From assembly GCF_008364795.1 (NCBI RefSeq), contig NZ_VTTM01000002.1, forward strand, positions 496,001 to 560,000: DNA of 64,000 nucleotides. The letters are read 5' to 3'. Below, piece after piece: positions 1 to 9,533 of the stretch. Both the position numbers and the translations under genes were made by a program. The notes beneath the pieces are model-generated. The model had not been told where the DNA came from. It saw only the letters and a list, made by a program, of their open reading frames with translations, and searched no databases. This stretch comes from Azospirillum oryzae. Its GTDB lineage: Bacteria; Pseudomonadota; Alphaproteobacteria; Azospirillales; Azospirillaceae. Each line of letters begins with the position of its first letter. Position 1 is the first letter of the stretch.

Positions 1-823
1 GTTCGGCCGAATCCTTGGCGCGGCGCAACGCCTCCGCCTGCACCTTGCGTTCGGTGATGTCATAGAGCCAGACGATGAAGACCGGCTTGCTTTCATAGTT
101 GGTGCGGTCGACGGACATCGCCATCCACACCGTGCGCCCGTCCTCGCGCACGTAATGGATCTCTTCCGAAGCCGACAGTGCCTCGGTTTCCGATGGCCGT
201 CCCGTCAGCCGATCCTGGACATGGCGGAACAGGGTGGGGGCGCAGTGATGCTGCAGCGTCTCCGCTGGCACGCCGAACAGGTCGGTGCAGCGCTGGTTGC
301 AGTAGAGCAGTTCCCCGGTTTCGGTGATGATCGCCACGCCGATCGGGCTGCCGTCCAGGACCCGGCGCAGGCGGGCGGCCTGGGCGCGCGACGCCGCCTC
401 CGCCGTCCGGGTTTCCTGCAGCGCGTCGCGCAGCCGGCGCACGGAACGGCAGGCCTCCAGCGTCTTGTGGATGGTGGCTTCCAGGTCGGCGAAGTCGATG
501 GGTTTGATGATGAAGTCGAAGGCGCCGCGGTTCATCGCCGCGCGGACATTGCCGAGATCGCCGTAGGCCGACACCATCACCGCCCGGATGTCGGCATTCA
601 CCTGCGGCAGATGGTCCAGCAGGGTCAGCCCGTCCATGCCCGGCATGTTGATGTCGCTCAGCACCATGTCGATATCGGGACGGGCGCGCAGGGTCTCCAG
701 CGCCTCCTTCCCGTCATGGGCGAACAGGAATTCCAGTTCGCCGGCACGTACGGCGCGGCGGAAACGCTGCATGATCAGCGTCTGGACGTCCCGCTCGTCG
801 TCGACAACCAGTATCTTGCCCAT
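1..823 (-). CDS. Response regulator with REC and PAS domains (3' truncated by window edge)
   Basis: The start codon is at 823 and the reading frame stays open to position 1, so the C-terminus is outside the window. About 274 codons are visible. The N-terminus ([10 protein letters not shown]) is a CheY-like receiver with the acidic pocket, the phosphoacceptor in [12 protein letters not shown] and the conserved lysine in FIIKPI. After a short helical linker, a PAS domain spans roughly residues 145-250 and ends in the typical DITERK motif. A histidine kinase or GGDEF output would normally follow, but this cannot be decided here. It lies 293 bp downstream of the SSS-type sensor kinase on the same strand and is a plausible partner. 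Receiver and PAS assignments are certain; the output type is unknown. Confidence 0.85.
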   Translation of the reverse strand, partial: MGKILVVDDERDVQTLIMQRFRRAVRAGELEFLFAHDGKEALETLRARPDIDMVLSDINMPGMDGLTLLDHLPQVNADIRAVMVSAYGDLGNVRAAMNRGAFDFIIKPIDFADLEATIHKTLEACRSVRRLRDALQETRTAEAASRAQAARLRRVLDGSPIGVAIITETGELLYCNQRCTDLFGVPAETLQHHCAPTLFRHVQDRLTGRPSETEALSASEEIHYVREDGRTVWMAMSVDRTNYESKPVFIVWLYDITERKVQAEALRRAKDSAE

Positions 824-1116
824 CCCGCCTTCCTACCGCCAACCCGCCCGACAGGCGGGCCGCTCCGCCGGACCCGCATGGCGCCCCGCGGCGCGCCCGG
901 TTCCGCGCAGCCTACCATAAGCGCGCATCGTCCGAACGGGAAGGGCTGTGGCGTATGGCACCCCATCGGTTGTATGCCGCTCGGGGCAAGAGCTTGGGCC
1001 GGACCGCAAGCGAAATTCCCTTCTTCAAGGTGGGGCTTTGATATGGGGCGCGGATATCCTGCAGGATAACACGGGATCGCGGCGCCGCCAGACCATTGTA
1101 ACGGATCGGCGCCCGA
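824..1116. other. Intergenic region between sensor kinase and REC-PAS gene
   Basis: No convincing gene, RNA or strong terminator was seen in these 293 bases. Short open frames here are antisense or GC-driven. A promoter for the REC-PAS gene is expected on the minus strand but no clear -35/-10 pair could be assigned. Confidence 0.5.
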
Positions 1117-3924
1117 TCACTCCCGCCGCACTCCGAACTCCGGGACATCGGCCGTGTTCGCGGCGAGCGGCAGCGTGAACCAGAATGCGGCGCCCTTGCC
1201 CGACTCGGGGTCCGGCCCGGCCGGCGCGTCCGCCACCCCGATCCGTCCGCCGAGATGCTCGACGATTCGCTTGGCGATGGCCAGCCCCAGGCCGGTGCCG
1301 GCCGGCTTGCCGGTCAGCGTGTCGCCGGACTGGCGGAAGCGGTCGAACACGAGTTCGCGGTCCTTCGCCGCAACGCCGGGGCCGCTGTCGGTCACCGTCA
1401 CCTTCAGGAAGCCGCTCTCCAACCGGGTTTCCAGCCGGGTCCGGCCGCCGGGCGGCGTGAATTTGGCGGCGTTGGACAGCAGGTTGACCACGACCTGGAT
1501 CAACCGGTCGACATCGCCGCGCACCGGCGGCAGGCGGTCGGGAATATCGACCGACAGGGTGATGCCGCGCTCCAGGAACAGCGCCTCAGTCGCGGCGACC
1601 GCTTCGGTCAGCGCCGGTCCGGCGTCGATGGTCTCGATCCGCCAGTCCAGCGCCCCGGCCTCGATCTTCGCCATGTCCAGCACCTGGTTGATCAGGCGGG
1701 TCAACCGCTCGCTCTCCTTGATGATGACGGCCAGGAACTCCTGCCGCTGGTCGGTATCGAGGTCGGGGTCGTCGTGCAGGATCTCGCTCAGCGCCCGGAT
1801 CGAGGTCAGCGGCGTGCGCAGCTCGTGGGTGACGGTCGACAGGAAATCGTCCTTCAGCCGGTCCAGCTCGGTCAGCCGTTCGTTGGCGGCGCGCAGGGCG
1901 TCGGTGGCGCGCTCCAACTCCGCAGTCTTGCGTTCCAGTTCGCGGCTGTGGGCGATGACGTCGCTGGTCTCGTCCAGCATGCGCAGAAGCTCCGCCGCCT
2001 CCACCGCCCCGGCCGAGACGGAGGAGGCGAGGGCGACGCGGGCGGACGCCCCGCCGATCGCGCCGGCAAGCAGCCGTTCGGCCAGCCGCAGCCGCTCCGG
2101 CCCTGCCGGCTCGTCCGGATCGGCACCGGCAAAGGCCCGCTCGGCGCGCTGCGGGCCGAGGAAGCGGGCGACCACGCGAGTGAGGTCGCCGACGCTGGCG
2201 GCGCTGCGCCAGTCCGGCGGTGCTTCCCGCAGCGGCACGGCACCGTTCGGCGCGGTACCGTTCGGCGTGGACTGGAAGACGTCGACGAAGGCGGCGGCCT
2301 GCGCCCGCTCCGCCGCGCCGGGCCGATCGAACAGCGACAGGCCGACATAAGCACCGATGTTGGCGAGCGCGGTCCAGAACAGGGAATGGGCCAGCGAATC
2401 CCAACCTTCCAACCCGAACAGCGCATAGGGCCGCAGTGCGGCGATGCCCCATGGCCCGTCGGCGATGAAGCTGGCCGGCAGCCAGCCCGACCGCGCGAAG
2501 CTGGGCAGCAGCAGGGTATAGGCCCAGACCAGCGTCCCGGCCGTTACCCCGCCGATGGCGCCGCGCCGGGTCGCTCCGCGCCAATAAAGGCCGCCGATCA
2601 GCGCCGGGGCGAACTGCGCCACCGCGGTGAAGGAGATCAGTCCGATCGACACCAGCGCGTAGGCCGATCCGGCCAGCCGGAAATAGCCATATCCGAACAG
2701 CAGGATCGTCACGATGGCGATACGCCGGACCGCCAGCAGCAGCGGCGCCAGATCTGCCGAGCGCGCCAGCGCCCGCGACCGGGTGCGCAGCAGGATCGGC
2801 ATCACGAGGTCGTTGCACAGCATGGTGGACAGCGCCACCGACTCCACGACGATCATCCCCGCCGCCGCCGACAGCCCGCCCAGGAAGGCCAGCAGCGCCA
2901 GCCAGTCCGCTCCACCGCCGAGCGGTAGGGCGACCATGAACAGGTCCGGATCGATCCGTCCGCCGAAGCTCAGCAGCCCCGACAGGGCAACCGGCAGGAC
3001 GAACAGGTTGATGAGCAGGAGATAGAGCGGGAACAGCCAGACCGCCCGGTCCAGATGGCGTTCGTCCACCGATTCGATCACCATCACCTGGAACTGGCGC
3101 GGCAGGCACAGCATCGCCGCGGCCGACAGGATCGTGGTGGTGACCCAGGCGCCCCACGGCCCATTTCCCCCTGGCGCATGGCCGAGTGCCGGATCGCTGC
3201 CCATCAGGTGGGCAAGGTCGGGACGGGCGGCTGCCGCATCGAACAGGCTTTCCAGCCCGTCATGCAGGCCCCAGACGACGAACAGCCCGACCGCCAGGAA
3301 GGCGATCAGCTTCACCAGAGATTCCAGGGCGATGGCGGCGACCATGCCGGGATGGTGCTCCGCCGCGTCGATCTGGCGGGCGCCGAAGACGATGGCGAAC
3401 AGCGCCATCACCGCGGCGATCAGGAAGCCATGGTCGAGAAACGGACCTTCCGCCGGACCCATCCCGCCGCCGCCGGTCAGCGCATCGAAGCTGACGGCGA
3501 CCGCCTTGAGCTGAAGGGCGATGTAGGGCGTCACCCCCACCGTCGCGGTCAGTGCCACCAGCCCGCCCAAGAGCGGACTGTGGCCGTAGCGACTGGCGAG
3601 GAAGTCGGCGATGGAGGTGATGCGCTGCGTTTTGGCAATCCGCAGGATCTTGCGCAGAATCAGCGGCGCCAGCAGCATCAGCAGAGTCGGACCGAGATAG
3701 ACCGGCAGGAAACCGATGCCCAGCGTCGCCGCCCGCCCGACCGATCCGTAGAAGGTCCAGGTCGTGCAATAGACGCCCAGCGACAGGGCGAAGATCGTGG
3801 GAGAGGCGATGACGCTGCGCCCCGCCGCCTCCCGCCGGTCGGCCCAATGGGCGATGGCGAACAGGGCGGAAAGGTAGGCGAGGGCGGCGATCAGGACGGT
3901 GGTCCAGTCCAGTCCGACCTCCAT
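1117..3924 (-). CDS. Sodium:solute symporter-type sensor histidine kinase (CbrA-like)
   Basis: A 935-residue inner-membrane protein. The first ~500 residues are a multi-pass sodium:solute symporter (SSS/PutP-like) domain. A soluble STAC-like linker (around residues 575-650), a coiled coil and a complete kinase core follow: H-box FLSTVTHELRTPLTS, N-box NLLSNAAKF, G1 DSGPGV and G2 GTGLGLAI. This is the CbrA/CrbS arrangement, in which solute transport or sensing is coupled to autophosphorylation and control of carbon use. The length matches that family. It ends a tightly packed minus-strand operon after a receiver, a membrane exonuclease fusion and a small two-helix membrane protein. The ligand cannot be read from sequence; acetate or amino acids are typical for relatives. 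Confidence 0.93.
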   Translation of the reverse strand: MEVGLDWTTVLIAALAYLSALFAIAHWADRREAAGRSVIASPTIFALSLGVYCTTWTFYGSVGRAATLGIGFLPVYLGPTLLMLLAPLILRKILRIAKTQRITSIADFLASRYGHSPLLGGLVALTATVGVTPYIALQLKAVAVSFDALTGGGGMGPAEGPFLDHGFLIAAVMALFAIVFGARQIDAAEHHPGMVAAIALESLVKLIAFLAVGLFVVWGLHDGLESLFDAAAARPDLAHLMGSDPALGHAPGGNGPWGAWVTTTILSAAAMLCLPRQFQVMVIESVDERHLDRAVWLFPLYLLLINLFVLPVALSGLLSFGGRIDPDLFMVALPLGGGADWLALLAFLGGLSAAAGMIVVESVALSTMLCNDLVMPILLRTRSRALARSADLAPLLLAVRRIAIVTILLFGYGYFRLAGSAYALVSIGLISFTAVAQFAPALIGGLYWRGATRRGAIGGVTAGTLVWAYTLLLPSFARSGWLPASFIADGPWGIAALRPYALFGLEGWDSLAHSLFWTALANIGAYVGLSLFDRPGAAERAQAAAFVDVFQSTPNGTAPNGAVPLREAPPDWRSAASVGDLTRVVARFLGPQRAERAFAGADPDEPAGPERLRLAERLLAGAIGGASARVALASSVSAGAVEAAELLRMLDETSDVIAHSRELERKTAELERATDALRAANERLTELDRLKDDFLSTVTHELRTPLTSIRALSEILHDDPDLDTDQRQEFLAVIIKESERLTRLINQVLDMAKIEAGALDWRIETIDAGPALTEAVAATEALFLERGITLSVDIPDRLPPVRGDVDRLIQVVVNLLSNAAKFTPPGGRTRLETRLESGFLKVTVTDSGPGVAAKDRELVFDRFRQSGDTLTGKPAGTGLGLAIAKRIVEHLGGRIGVADAPAGPDPESGKGAAFWFTLPLAANTADVPEFGVRRE

Positions 3925-3933
3925 GCCGCGCCC

Positions 3934-4170
3934 CTATCGCGTCCGGCCGGCCAGCGCGGCCAGCGCGATCACCGCCGCCCACAGGCCGAACACCCAGACA
4001 TAGAGCGTCGGCACGCCCAGGACTCTCCCTTCCACCCCGAAAATGCCGAGAAGCGGCGGGTTGAACGCCGCCGCCGCCAGCAGGAACAGGCCGATCATCC
4101 GGTCGCGGTGGCGGCCGGAACCCGCATCCTGGCCCGCTTCCCGGCCCGCCTCCCGGTCAGGCGCGCTCAA
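3934..4170 (-). CDS. Small two-helix membrane protein upstream of SSS sensor kinase
   Basis: A 78-residue protein with a charged N-terminus and two hydrophobic segments (about residues 25-45 and 52-73). Its start overlaps the stop of the exonuclease gene by 4 bp and its stop lies 9 bp before the kinase start, so the three are translationally linked. Small membrane proteins (DUF485/DUF4212 type) commonly sit directly before SSS transporters and SSS kinases and may be accessory subunits. I see no diagnostic motif of either DUF, so membership is inference from size and position. Confidence 0.75.
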   Translation of the reverse strand: MSAPDREAGREAGQDAGSGRHRDRMIGLFLLAAAAFNPPLLGIFGVEGRVLGVPTLYVWVFGLWAAVIALAALAGRTR

Positions 4171-6380
4171 AAGGCGCGCTCCCGGGCGGCGAGTTCGACC
4201 AGGATGTTGGCGCCGCGGATGGCGTCGTCCAGCGTCCGCACGTCGCGCTCGCGCAGCATCTCGACCATCCGCAGGAACACCGCGGCGGTGACCAGGCTGT
4301 CGCCCAGCGCGGTGTGGCGGTCGACCACCGCAATGCCCAGCCGTTCGGCGATGCCGTCCAGCGTGTGGTCGCCGTCATTGCCCAGCAGCATGCGGGACAG
4401 CAGCATGGTGTCCAGCACCGGGCAGTCGAAGGAAACCCCCGCCGCCCGTTCCTTCATCTTCAGGAATTTCAGGTCGAAGGCGGCGTTGTGCGCCACCATC
4501 ACCGCGCCGGAGACGAAGCTGCGGAACTGCGGCAGCACGGCGTCGATGGTCGGCTTGCCCGCCACCATGCCGTCGGTGATGCCGTGGAAGGGGACCGACT
4601 CCGGCGGGATCGGCCGCCGGGGATCGACCAGCGTGTTGAAGGTCTCGCCCGTCAGGATGCGCCCGCCGACCACGCGGACCGCGGCGATCTGGATGATCTC
4701 GTCGCCGGTGCTGGGCGACAGGCCGGTGGTCTCGGTATCGAACACCACGTAATGCAGCCGGTCCAGCGGCGTGCGGCCAAGCTCGCTGGTCGCCAGCGGC
4801 TGGTGCAGCAGCCCGAAATCGAAGAATTCCGGGCGGGCGCCGGCCCGTGGGCGCGGCTGGGCGGTGCGTGGCGACTGCGCCGGCGGCAACGGTACGCGCA
4901 GCCGGGCGCGGCCGGTGCCGCCGGGAAGGTCGTTCGGCAGCGGTTCGCTCCAGGCGGTGCTGCGGTGGTGCTGCAGCACGTCGCCGGCGCTGAGGCCGCC
5001 CAGGCCGTCGGGCAGCGTCTGGTCCAGCCAGCCGTCCAGCGTGGCGCTGGGCACCGCGGGCCCTTCCCACACGAGGTCGAGATAGACCCAGCGGTCTCCA
5101 TCCTGCGGCCCGGCGGCCTCCAGATCGAAGGCGGTGGCGCCGGTCAGCGCCTGCACCCGCCCGATCAGATAGGCGAACAGCAGGACGAGGCTGTGGCTGT
5201 CGCCATGCACCCATTGCGGCAAACCGGTCAGCGTCACCGTGGTGGCGGTCTCCGTCCCGACCCGGTGGGCCACGAGGTTGATCAGGTTGTTGGAGTGGAT
5301 GTCGCTCATCGGCCAGCTGCCGGTGACGACGTTGCGGTAGGCAGTTGTCACCCGCTCCAGCCTTTGCGACAGGCTGTCGCAGGATTCCAGCATCGCGCTT
5401 TCGAAGGCGGCGCGGTCGCCGGGGCCGAGATCGGGGGCGTCGTACAGCGTCTCCACCGCCGCCCGCAGGTTGGCGATGGGGGCGCGGAACCCCTCCGTCG
5501 CCTCGCGCAGCAGGGCGTCGCGCTGGCCGAGCGCGGCCATTTCGCTGGTGGCGTCGGACAGGGTCAGCACATAGCCGGTGATGACGGGCGGCTCGTCCGA
5601 CGCAGGATCGGGATCCTGCAGGATGGCGCTCATCCGGCCTTCCAGCAGGATGCGGCCGTCGGTGGTGGCGCCGACGAACTGTGCGGTGGTGCCGTGCTCG
5701 TGGTTGAGGTGCCGGCCTTCGCGGACACGCAAGCTCAGCCGTTCCAGCGTGTGGGTCACCGGCTCCGCCACCACGAAATGCAGAAGCGAGCGGCCCAGCC
5801 CGAGGTCGCCGGCCAGGTGGAGGATGTCGAGGGCGGTCTGGTTGTAGAGCAGGATCTGGTGGCGGGTGTTGCAGACCAGAACGCCTTCATGCAGGTCGCG
5901 CAGCACGGCGGCGAGCTGGGTCTTCTGCTCCTCCACCTTGGCGGTATGGTCGGCGACGGTGCGGGCGATGTCGCGGCGGACCTGGGCCAGCTTGTCCGAC
6001 AGCTCGTTCACCGCGCGTGCGATGGGCAGGAGATCGCCATAGCGGGAGAGCGGCACCCGGCCGCCGACGGCCCCCTCCGCATTGCCATGGGCGATCAGTC
6101 CCGCCTCGCGGCTCAAGGTCTCGGCGGCACGCAGCAGGTAACGGTCGACCGCCAGCCAAAGCCCCCACACCGCCGCGGCGCAGGCCGCCGTCATCACCAC
6201 GGCATAGGTCAGCAGCGGATCCGATGCGTCCGACCCGCGCACCGCCGCCGCCAGCCCGACCGCCAGCGCCACCAGACCGAGGCCGGCGGCGCGGAAGGCC
6301 AGCGGGATCATGCGGCGGGGCAGGGGAGGAGCCGCGGAGGCGGCGGTTGTCGGCGCGGCCGGTGAAGCCGGGGCGGTCAT
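4167..6380 (-). CDS. Membrane PAS/kinase-like protein fused to a DnaQ-type 3'-5' exonuclease
   Basis: A 737-residue fusion. The N-terminus has two transmembrane helices (about residues 25-45 and 55-80), a HAMP-like linker and a PAS-like segment ([10 protein letters not shown] to about residue 260). A region follows that resembles a degenerate DHp/ATPase module without clear H or N boxes. Residues ~545-720 are a DEDDh exonuclease: FDTETTG (ExoI), [10 protein letters not shown] (ExoII) and [11 protein letters not shown] (ExoIII), all acidic residues and the histidine retained. Start at 6380 was chosen because ATG overlaps the TGA of the receiver gene (ATGA). Related DnaQ-like genes are often found with SSS transporters and regulators. 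Substrate and purpose of a membrane-anchored exonuclease are unknown. Confidence 0.88.
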   Translation of the reverse strand: MTAPASPAAPTTAASAAPPLPRRMIPLAFRAAGLGLVALAVGLAAAVRGSDASDPLLTYAVVMTAACAAAVWGLWLAVDRYLLRAAETLSREAGLIAHGNAEGAVGGRVPLSRYGDLLPIARAVNELSDKLAQVRRDIARTVADHTAKVEEQKTQLAAVLRDLHEGVLVCNTRHQILLYNQTALDILHLAGDLGLGRSLLHFVVAEPVTHTLERLSLRVREGRHLNHEHGTTAQFVGATTDGRILLEGRMSAILQDPDPASDEPPVITGYVLTLSDATSEMAALGQRDALLREATEGFRAPIANLRAAVETLYDAPDLGPGDRAAFESAMLESCDSLSQRLERVTTAYRNVVTGSWPMSDIHSNNLINLVAHRVGTETATTVTLTGLPQWVHGDSHSLVLLFAYLIGRVQALTGATAFDLEAAGPQDGDRWVYLDLVWEGPAVPSATLDGWLDQTLPDGLGGLSAGDVLQHHRSTAWSEPLPNDLPGGTGRARLRVPLPPAQSPRTAQPRPRAGARPEFFDFGLLHQPLATSELGRTPLDRLHYVVFDTETTGLSPSTGDEIIQIAAVRVVGGRILTGETFNTLVDPRRPIPPESVPFHGITDGMVAGKPTIDAVLPQFRSFVSGAVMVAHNAAFDLKFLKMKERAAGVSFDCPVLDTMLLSRMLLGNDGDHTLDGIAERLGIAVVDRHTALGDSLVTAAVFLRMVEMLRERDVRTLDDAIRGANILVELAARERAF

Positions 6381-6778
6381 GGCGCCGGCTCCCCGCCGCC
6401 GGCCGCGGCGGTCAGGCCCAGATGGCGGCGGACGGTGGTCAGCAGATCGCGGGTGGAGAAGGGCTTGGTGATGTAGTCGGTGGCGCCCAGCGCGAGACCC
6501 TTCTGCCGTTCGACGTCGCGGCTGCGCGCCGTCAGCATGATGATGGGCAGCGATTTCCAGGCCGGATTGGTCCGCAGGGTCTGGCAGACATCGAAGCCGT
6601 CGCGCTTCGGCATCATCGCGTCGAGCAGGATCAGGTCGGGGGTGAAATTCTCCACCGAGCGCAGCGCCTCGTCCCCGTCGCGGGCGATGCGCACGTCGAA
6701 CCCGGCGCGCTGCATGAGAACCTGGAGCGACAGGACGATGCTGGGCTCGTCGTCGACAACCAGGATGGTCGGCTTCAT
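6377..6778 (-). CDS. Single-domain response regulator (CheY/DivK-like)
   Basis: A 133-residue stand-alone receiver. Visible are the acidic pair in ILVVDDEPS, the phosphoacceptor aspartate in [13 protein letters not shown], the conserved threonine in IIMLTARS and the lysine in DYITKPFS. No DNA-binding or enzymatic output is present. The start at 6778 (MKPTILVV) begins the domain precisely; longer in-frame starts add only low-complexity sequence. It is the first gene of an operon with the membrane exonuclease (4-bp overlap), the small membrane protein and the SSS kinase, so it could take phosphate from that kinase or act on the fusion protein by contact. Confidence 0.9.
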   Translation of the reverse strand: MKPTILVVDDEPSIVLSLQVLMQRAGFDVRIARDGDEALRSVENFTPDLILLDAMMPKRDGFDVCQTLRTNPAWKSLPIIMLTARSRDVERQKGLALGATDYITKPFSTRDLLTTVRRHLGLTAAAGGGEPAP

Positions 6779-6942
6779 GGCGGGGCGTCCTCCGGTACGC
6801 CGGTCTTTTGCCGGCTTCCCAATTTGTGGCCTGGGCAATGCATTCGTGCCCTGGAATGTCCATGGTACGAGCAAAGAGAAGCGGGGATCAAGCGGCACTC
6901 CCGGCTCCCCCGACCAAAGAACGGGGGTGCTAAGCCCAAGAA

Positions 6943-6979
6943 AAAGCCCGGCCGCGACCAAATGTCGCCGCCGGGCTTT
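6943..6979 (-). terminator. Rho-independent terminator after the SPOR gene
   Basis: Perfect 10-bp inverted repeat (aaagcccggc at 6943-6952 with gccgggcttt at 6970-6979). On the minus strand the stem runs into TTTTTCTT. It lies 67 bp beyond the stop of the SPOR gene and before the receiver gene, so it insulates the two transcription units. Confidence 0.88.
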
Positions 6980-7045
6980 CGTTTGGATGACACAGTGTCG
7001 CAGGGGCAAGAACCGGCTGCGAATCGCCTCCGGTCCGGACCGGGA

Positions 7046-8068
7046 TCAGCGCGTGGTCACGACGACCGGGTTGAGCCCCATCTTCGATTTCAACTGCTCC
7101 GCTTCGCGCTTGGCCGCGGCCGGATCGGGGAAGCCGCCGACGCGCACGGCGCGCCAGGACCGGTTGGAGCCGTCGGTCCAGTCCACCGTATAGGCTTGGA
7201 AGCCGCCGCCCTGCAGCCGTTGCGCCAGCGAATCGGCGTTGGCCGTTACCGAGAAGGTGCCGACCTGCACGGTATAACGCCCGGCCGGCGGCGCGGCGGA
7301 GGGGGCTGCCGAGGGGGCTGCCGACGGGGCGGTTGACGGGGCTGGGGCCTTGGCGGTCGGCTTCGACTCGCCATTGCCGGCCGATGCGGCGGGCGGACGC
7401 TTCGCGGCATCCTTGGGCGGTGCCAGCATCGCCTGCAGCGAACCGGAATCGTTCGGCGCGGCGGCAGGCTGTTCCGGCTTGGCCGCGTCGGGCTTCGGCG
7501 GCTCCGGCTTTTGTGCGGCGGGCGCGGTCTCGGTCGGCGCGGCGGCCCGCGGTTTCGGCGAGGTGGCAGGAGCGGTGGCCGGCACGGCCGGCGGCTCCGG
7601 CACCTTCAGGACCGGCGGCGGGCTGGCGGGCAGGGCGGCAACCGGAGGCGGCGGCGCGGCGGACGGCGCGGTTTGGGCCGGTGCCGACTGGACCGGTGCC
7701 GCCTGGGTGGGAGCCGGCAGGCTTTCGGTCGCCGGGGTCGCAGCGGTCGGTGCGGGGGCCGGGGCGGAGGGCGCGCGGGTGATGGCGGGCGCCGGCACCA
7801 TCGGAGCCGAGCTGTTGGTGGCCGTCGTCACCGGTGCCGGATCGCCCGAGCCGAAATAGACCACGCCGACGGCGATTCCGCCGGCCGCCAGCAGGGCGAG
7901 GGCGATCTTGCCCAACGGCAGGCTGCGGCCCGCGGGCTCCTCCTCCTCATACTCCACATCCTCGTCCTGCGGGTCGGCCCGCAGATCCTCGTTCAAGGCG
8001 CGAAGCAGCTTGGCGATGTCCTCGTTCTCCGGCGGCGGAGTCTCGGAAGGTTTGCCGTTGGCCTTCAT
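7046..8068 (-). CDS. SPOR-domain membrane protein
   Basis: About 340 residues. After an acidic cytoplasmic N-terminus (DPQDEDVEYEEEE) there is one transmembrane helix (LGKIALALLAAGGIAVGVVY). A ~180-residue Pro/Ala-rich periplasmic linker with repeated SAAP units follows, then a C-terminal SPOR domain (YTVQVGTFSVTANAD to the end). SPOR domains bind denuded glycan strands at the division septum, so a role in septal peptidoglycan or cell-wall remodelling is likely. The start is uncertain: 8068 has AAGGA nearby, but 8128 and 8155 are also in frame; a hairpin at 8178-8235 argues against starts further upstream. Confidence 0.82.
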   Translation of the reverse strand: MKANGKPSETPPPENEDIAKLLRALNEDLRADPQDEDVEYEEEEPAGRSLPLGKIALALLAAGGIAVGVVYFGSGDPAPVTTATNSSAPMVPAPAITRAPSAPAPAPTAATPATESLPAPTQAAPVQSAPAQTAPSAAPPPPVAALPASPPPVLKVPEPPAVPATAPATSPKPRAAAPTETAPAAQKPEPPKPDAAKPEQPAAAPNDSGSLQAMLAPPKDAAKRPPAASAGNGESKPTAKAPAPSTAPSAAPSAAPSAAPPAGRYTVQVGTFSVTANADSLAQRLQGGGFQAYTVDWTDGSNRSWRAVRVGGFPDPAAAKREAEQLKSKMGLNPVVVTTR

Positions 8069-8177
8069 CTCGTCCTTGGAAGTCGGTGTCGTCAGGGTGG
8101 GAGCCCGCCGGGGCGGTGGCTGGAGCATCACGATCGACCTGCGCTTGCCCGTCATGCGGGCCGGCTGAATGCACGAA

Positions 8178-8235
8178 AAGGGGCCTTCCGGTTGCCGGGG
8201 CCGCGGTGACACGGCCCGGCTGCGGAAAGCCCCTT
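8178..8235 (-). terminator. Probable terminator after tatA
   Basis: Long interrupted stem: aaggggc at 8178-8184 pairs with gcccctt at 8229-8235, and after one mismatch ttccg at 8186-8190 pairs with cggaa at 8223-8227. The loop holds a second GC hairpin. On the minus strand the stem is followed by TTTTCG. It lies about 80 bp after the tatA stop. Confidence 0.6.
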
Positions 8236-8313
8236 CTCTTTATCGTATTTTGCCGCTCCATCAAACCGCCATGCGGTCGCGCCCGGCGGATGGGCGGCAC
8301 GAAAGAAGGGACG

Positions 8314-8625
8314 TCAGCCCTGGTGCGGCCTGTTCGGGTCGGCGGGCTGAGTGGAGGCCGGTTGGGTGGGGGCCGGCTGGGGTGCGGCAGGCTGAGCGGC
8401 CGCGGACTGGGCCGGCTGGGCGGGGGCTGGGTTGATCGCGGCGGGAGGAGCCTGGGTGGTGGTCGCCGCGGGCGGATTGGCCTCGTCCTCGTCCTTCAGG
8501 CCGGCCTTGAAGGCCTTCACGCCCTTGGCGATGTCGCCCATCACGTTGGGCAGCTTGCCGGCGCCGAACAGGAGAAGCACGATGACCAGAACGATCAACC
8601 AGTGCCAGATGCTGAAACTGCCCAT
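8314..8625 (-). CDS. tatA: Twin-arginine translocase subunit TatA
   Basis: A 103-residue protein with the TatA/E signature: short periplasmic N-terminus, one transmembrane helix ([20 protein letters not shown]), the hinge [21 protein letters not shown] and an amphipathic helix. An unstructured Pro/Ala/Gln-rich tail of about 50 residues follows. TatA forms the pore that exports folded proteins with twin-arginine signals. tatB and tatC, usually next to tatA in alphaproteobacteria, are not adjacent here; yciB lies upstream and a SPOR gene downstream. The unusually repetitive [15 protein letters not shown] tail is poorly conserved in the family. Confidence 0.95.
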   Translation of the reverse strand: MGSFSIWHWLIVLVIVLLLFGAGKLPNVMGDIAKGVKAFKAGLKDEDEANPPAATTTQAPPAAINPAPAQPAQSAAAQPAAPQPAPTQPASTQPADPNRPHQG

Positions 8626-8744
8626 CGATCAATACCTCTGAAATTCGGTCGGAGCGGACGTCGTCGCGGTCGTCACCAATGTGAGTGCCCCTTCCGCGCC
8701 GCACAAGAGGCGGCCGTGGGGAGCGCCGTGATAAAGGACGCCCC

Positions 8745-9311
8745 TCAGGCCGCCGGGCCGCTTTCCGCCGGCTCCTCCGGCAGTTGGTGGCGCATGATCA
8801 GCGGCGCCTGGAAGGCGCTGAACAGCAAGGTCAGCGGCATGATGCCGAACACCTTGAAGTTGACCCACATGTCGGTGGTGAAGTTCCGCCACACCACCTC
8901 GTTCAGCACCGCCAGCAGCAGGAAGAACCAGGCCCAGCGGATGCCCAGCGTGCGCCAGCCGTCGTCCGACAGGCTCAGCACCGTGCCCAGCAGGCGCTTC
9001 ATCACGTTGCGTCGCATCGCATGGGCGACGAACAGGACGATGGCGAACAGCAGATTGACCAGGGTCGGCTTGATCTTGATGAACAGATCGTCCTGCAGCC
9101 ACAGCGTCAGGCCGCCGAACAGCAGCACGAATCCGGCGCCGACCACCGGCATGATCGGGATGCGGCGTTCCAGCCGCCAGGACACCGCCACCGCGATGGT
9201 GATGGCGACCATGAAGACTGCGGTGCCGGTCATGATGCCGGCCTGCGAATTGGCAACGAAGAAGGCGGCGAGCGGGCCGGCCTCGATCGCCAGGCGTGCG
9301 AACTGGTTCAT
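8745..9311 (-). CDS. yciB: YciB/IspA-family inner-membrane protein (septation protein A)
   Basis: A 188-residue protein with five to six hydrophobic segments, matching the YciB (intracellular septation protein A) family in length and in motifs such as NEVVWRNFTTDMWVNFKVFG and PAAFF-like N-terminal residues. Members sit in the inner membrane and affect cell-envelope integrity and division; the exact activity is not settled. Start at 9311 is chosen because AGGGGG lies immediately upstream; an in-frame ATG at 9323 lies before that site. It is divergent from the DUF4337-like gene at 9534. Confidence 0.9.
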   Translation of the reverse strand: MNQFARLAIEAGPLAAFFVANSQAGIMTGTAVFMVAITIAVAVSWRLERRIPIMPVVGAGFVLLFGGLTLWLQDDLFIKIKPTLVNLLFAIVLFVAHAMRRNVMKRLLGTVLSLSDDGWRTLGIRWAWFFLLLAVLNEVVWRNFTTDMWVNFKVFGIMPLTLLFSAFQAPLIMRHQLPEEPAESGPAA

Positions 9312-9533
9312 GCCCCCTGACATAGCCCGAACCGGCCGCCCATGAAAGGGGCGAATGTTGGCGTGCGGGACATTCGGGTGCGCTACCACGGCAGGCCGAC
9401 GGCGTGTGTGCGACGGTGACATCGCGCGGATCGGCCCACAAGGACGCAAGCGGGGCTTTTCTCGCGACACGTGCTTCGCTACCTCTTTCGTCATCCGCCG
9501 ATCGGCGGGCCTCCGACGAAGGGCAGCGGGACG

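Noticed and set aside
1255-2928. Long plus-strand frame opposite the sensor kinase
   Set aside because: It is the antisense shadow of a verified histidine kinase with high GC and biased composition (Arg/Gln/Gly-rich, no domain).
4314-6365. 683-codon plus-strand frame
   Set aside because: Antisense of the exonuclease fusion; the same codon-phase artefact, no ribosome site or motif.
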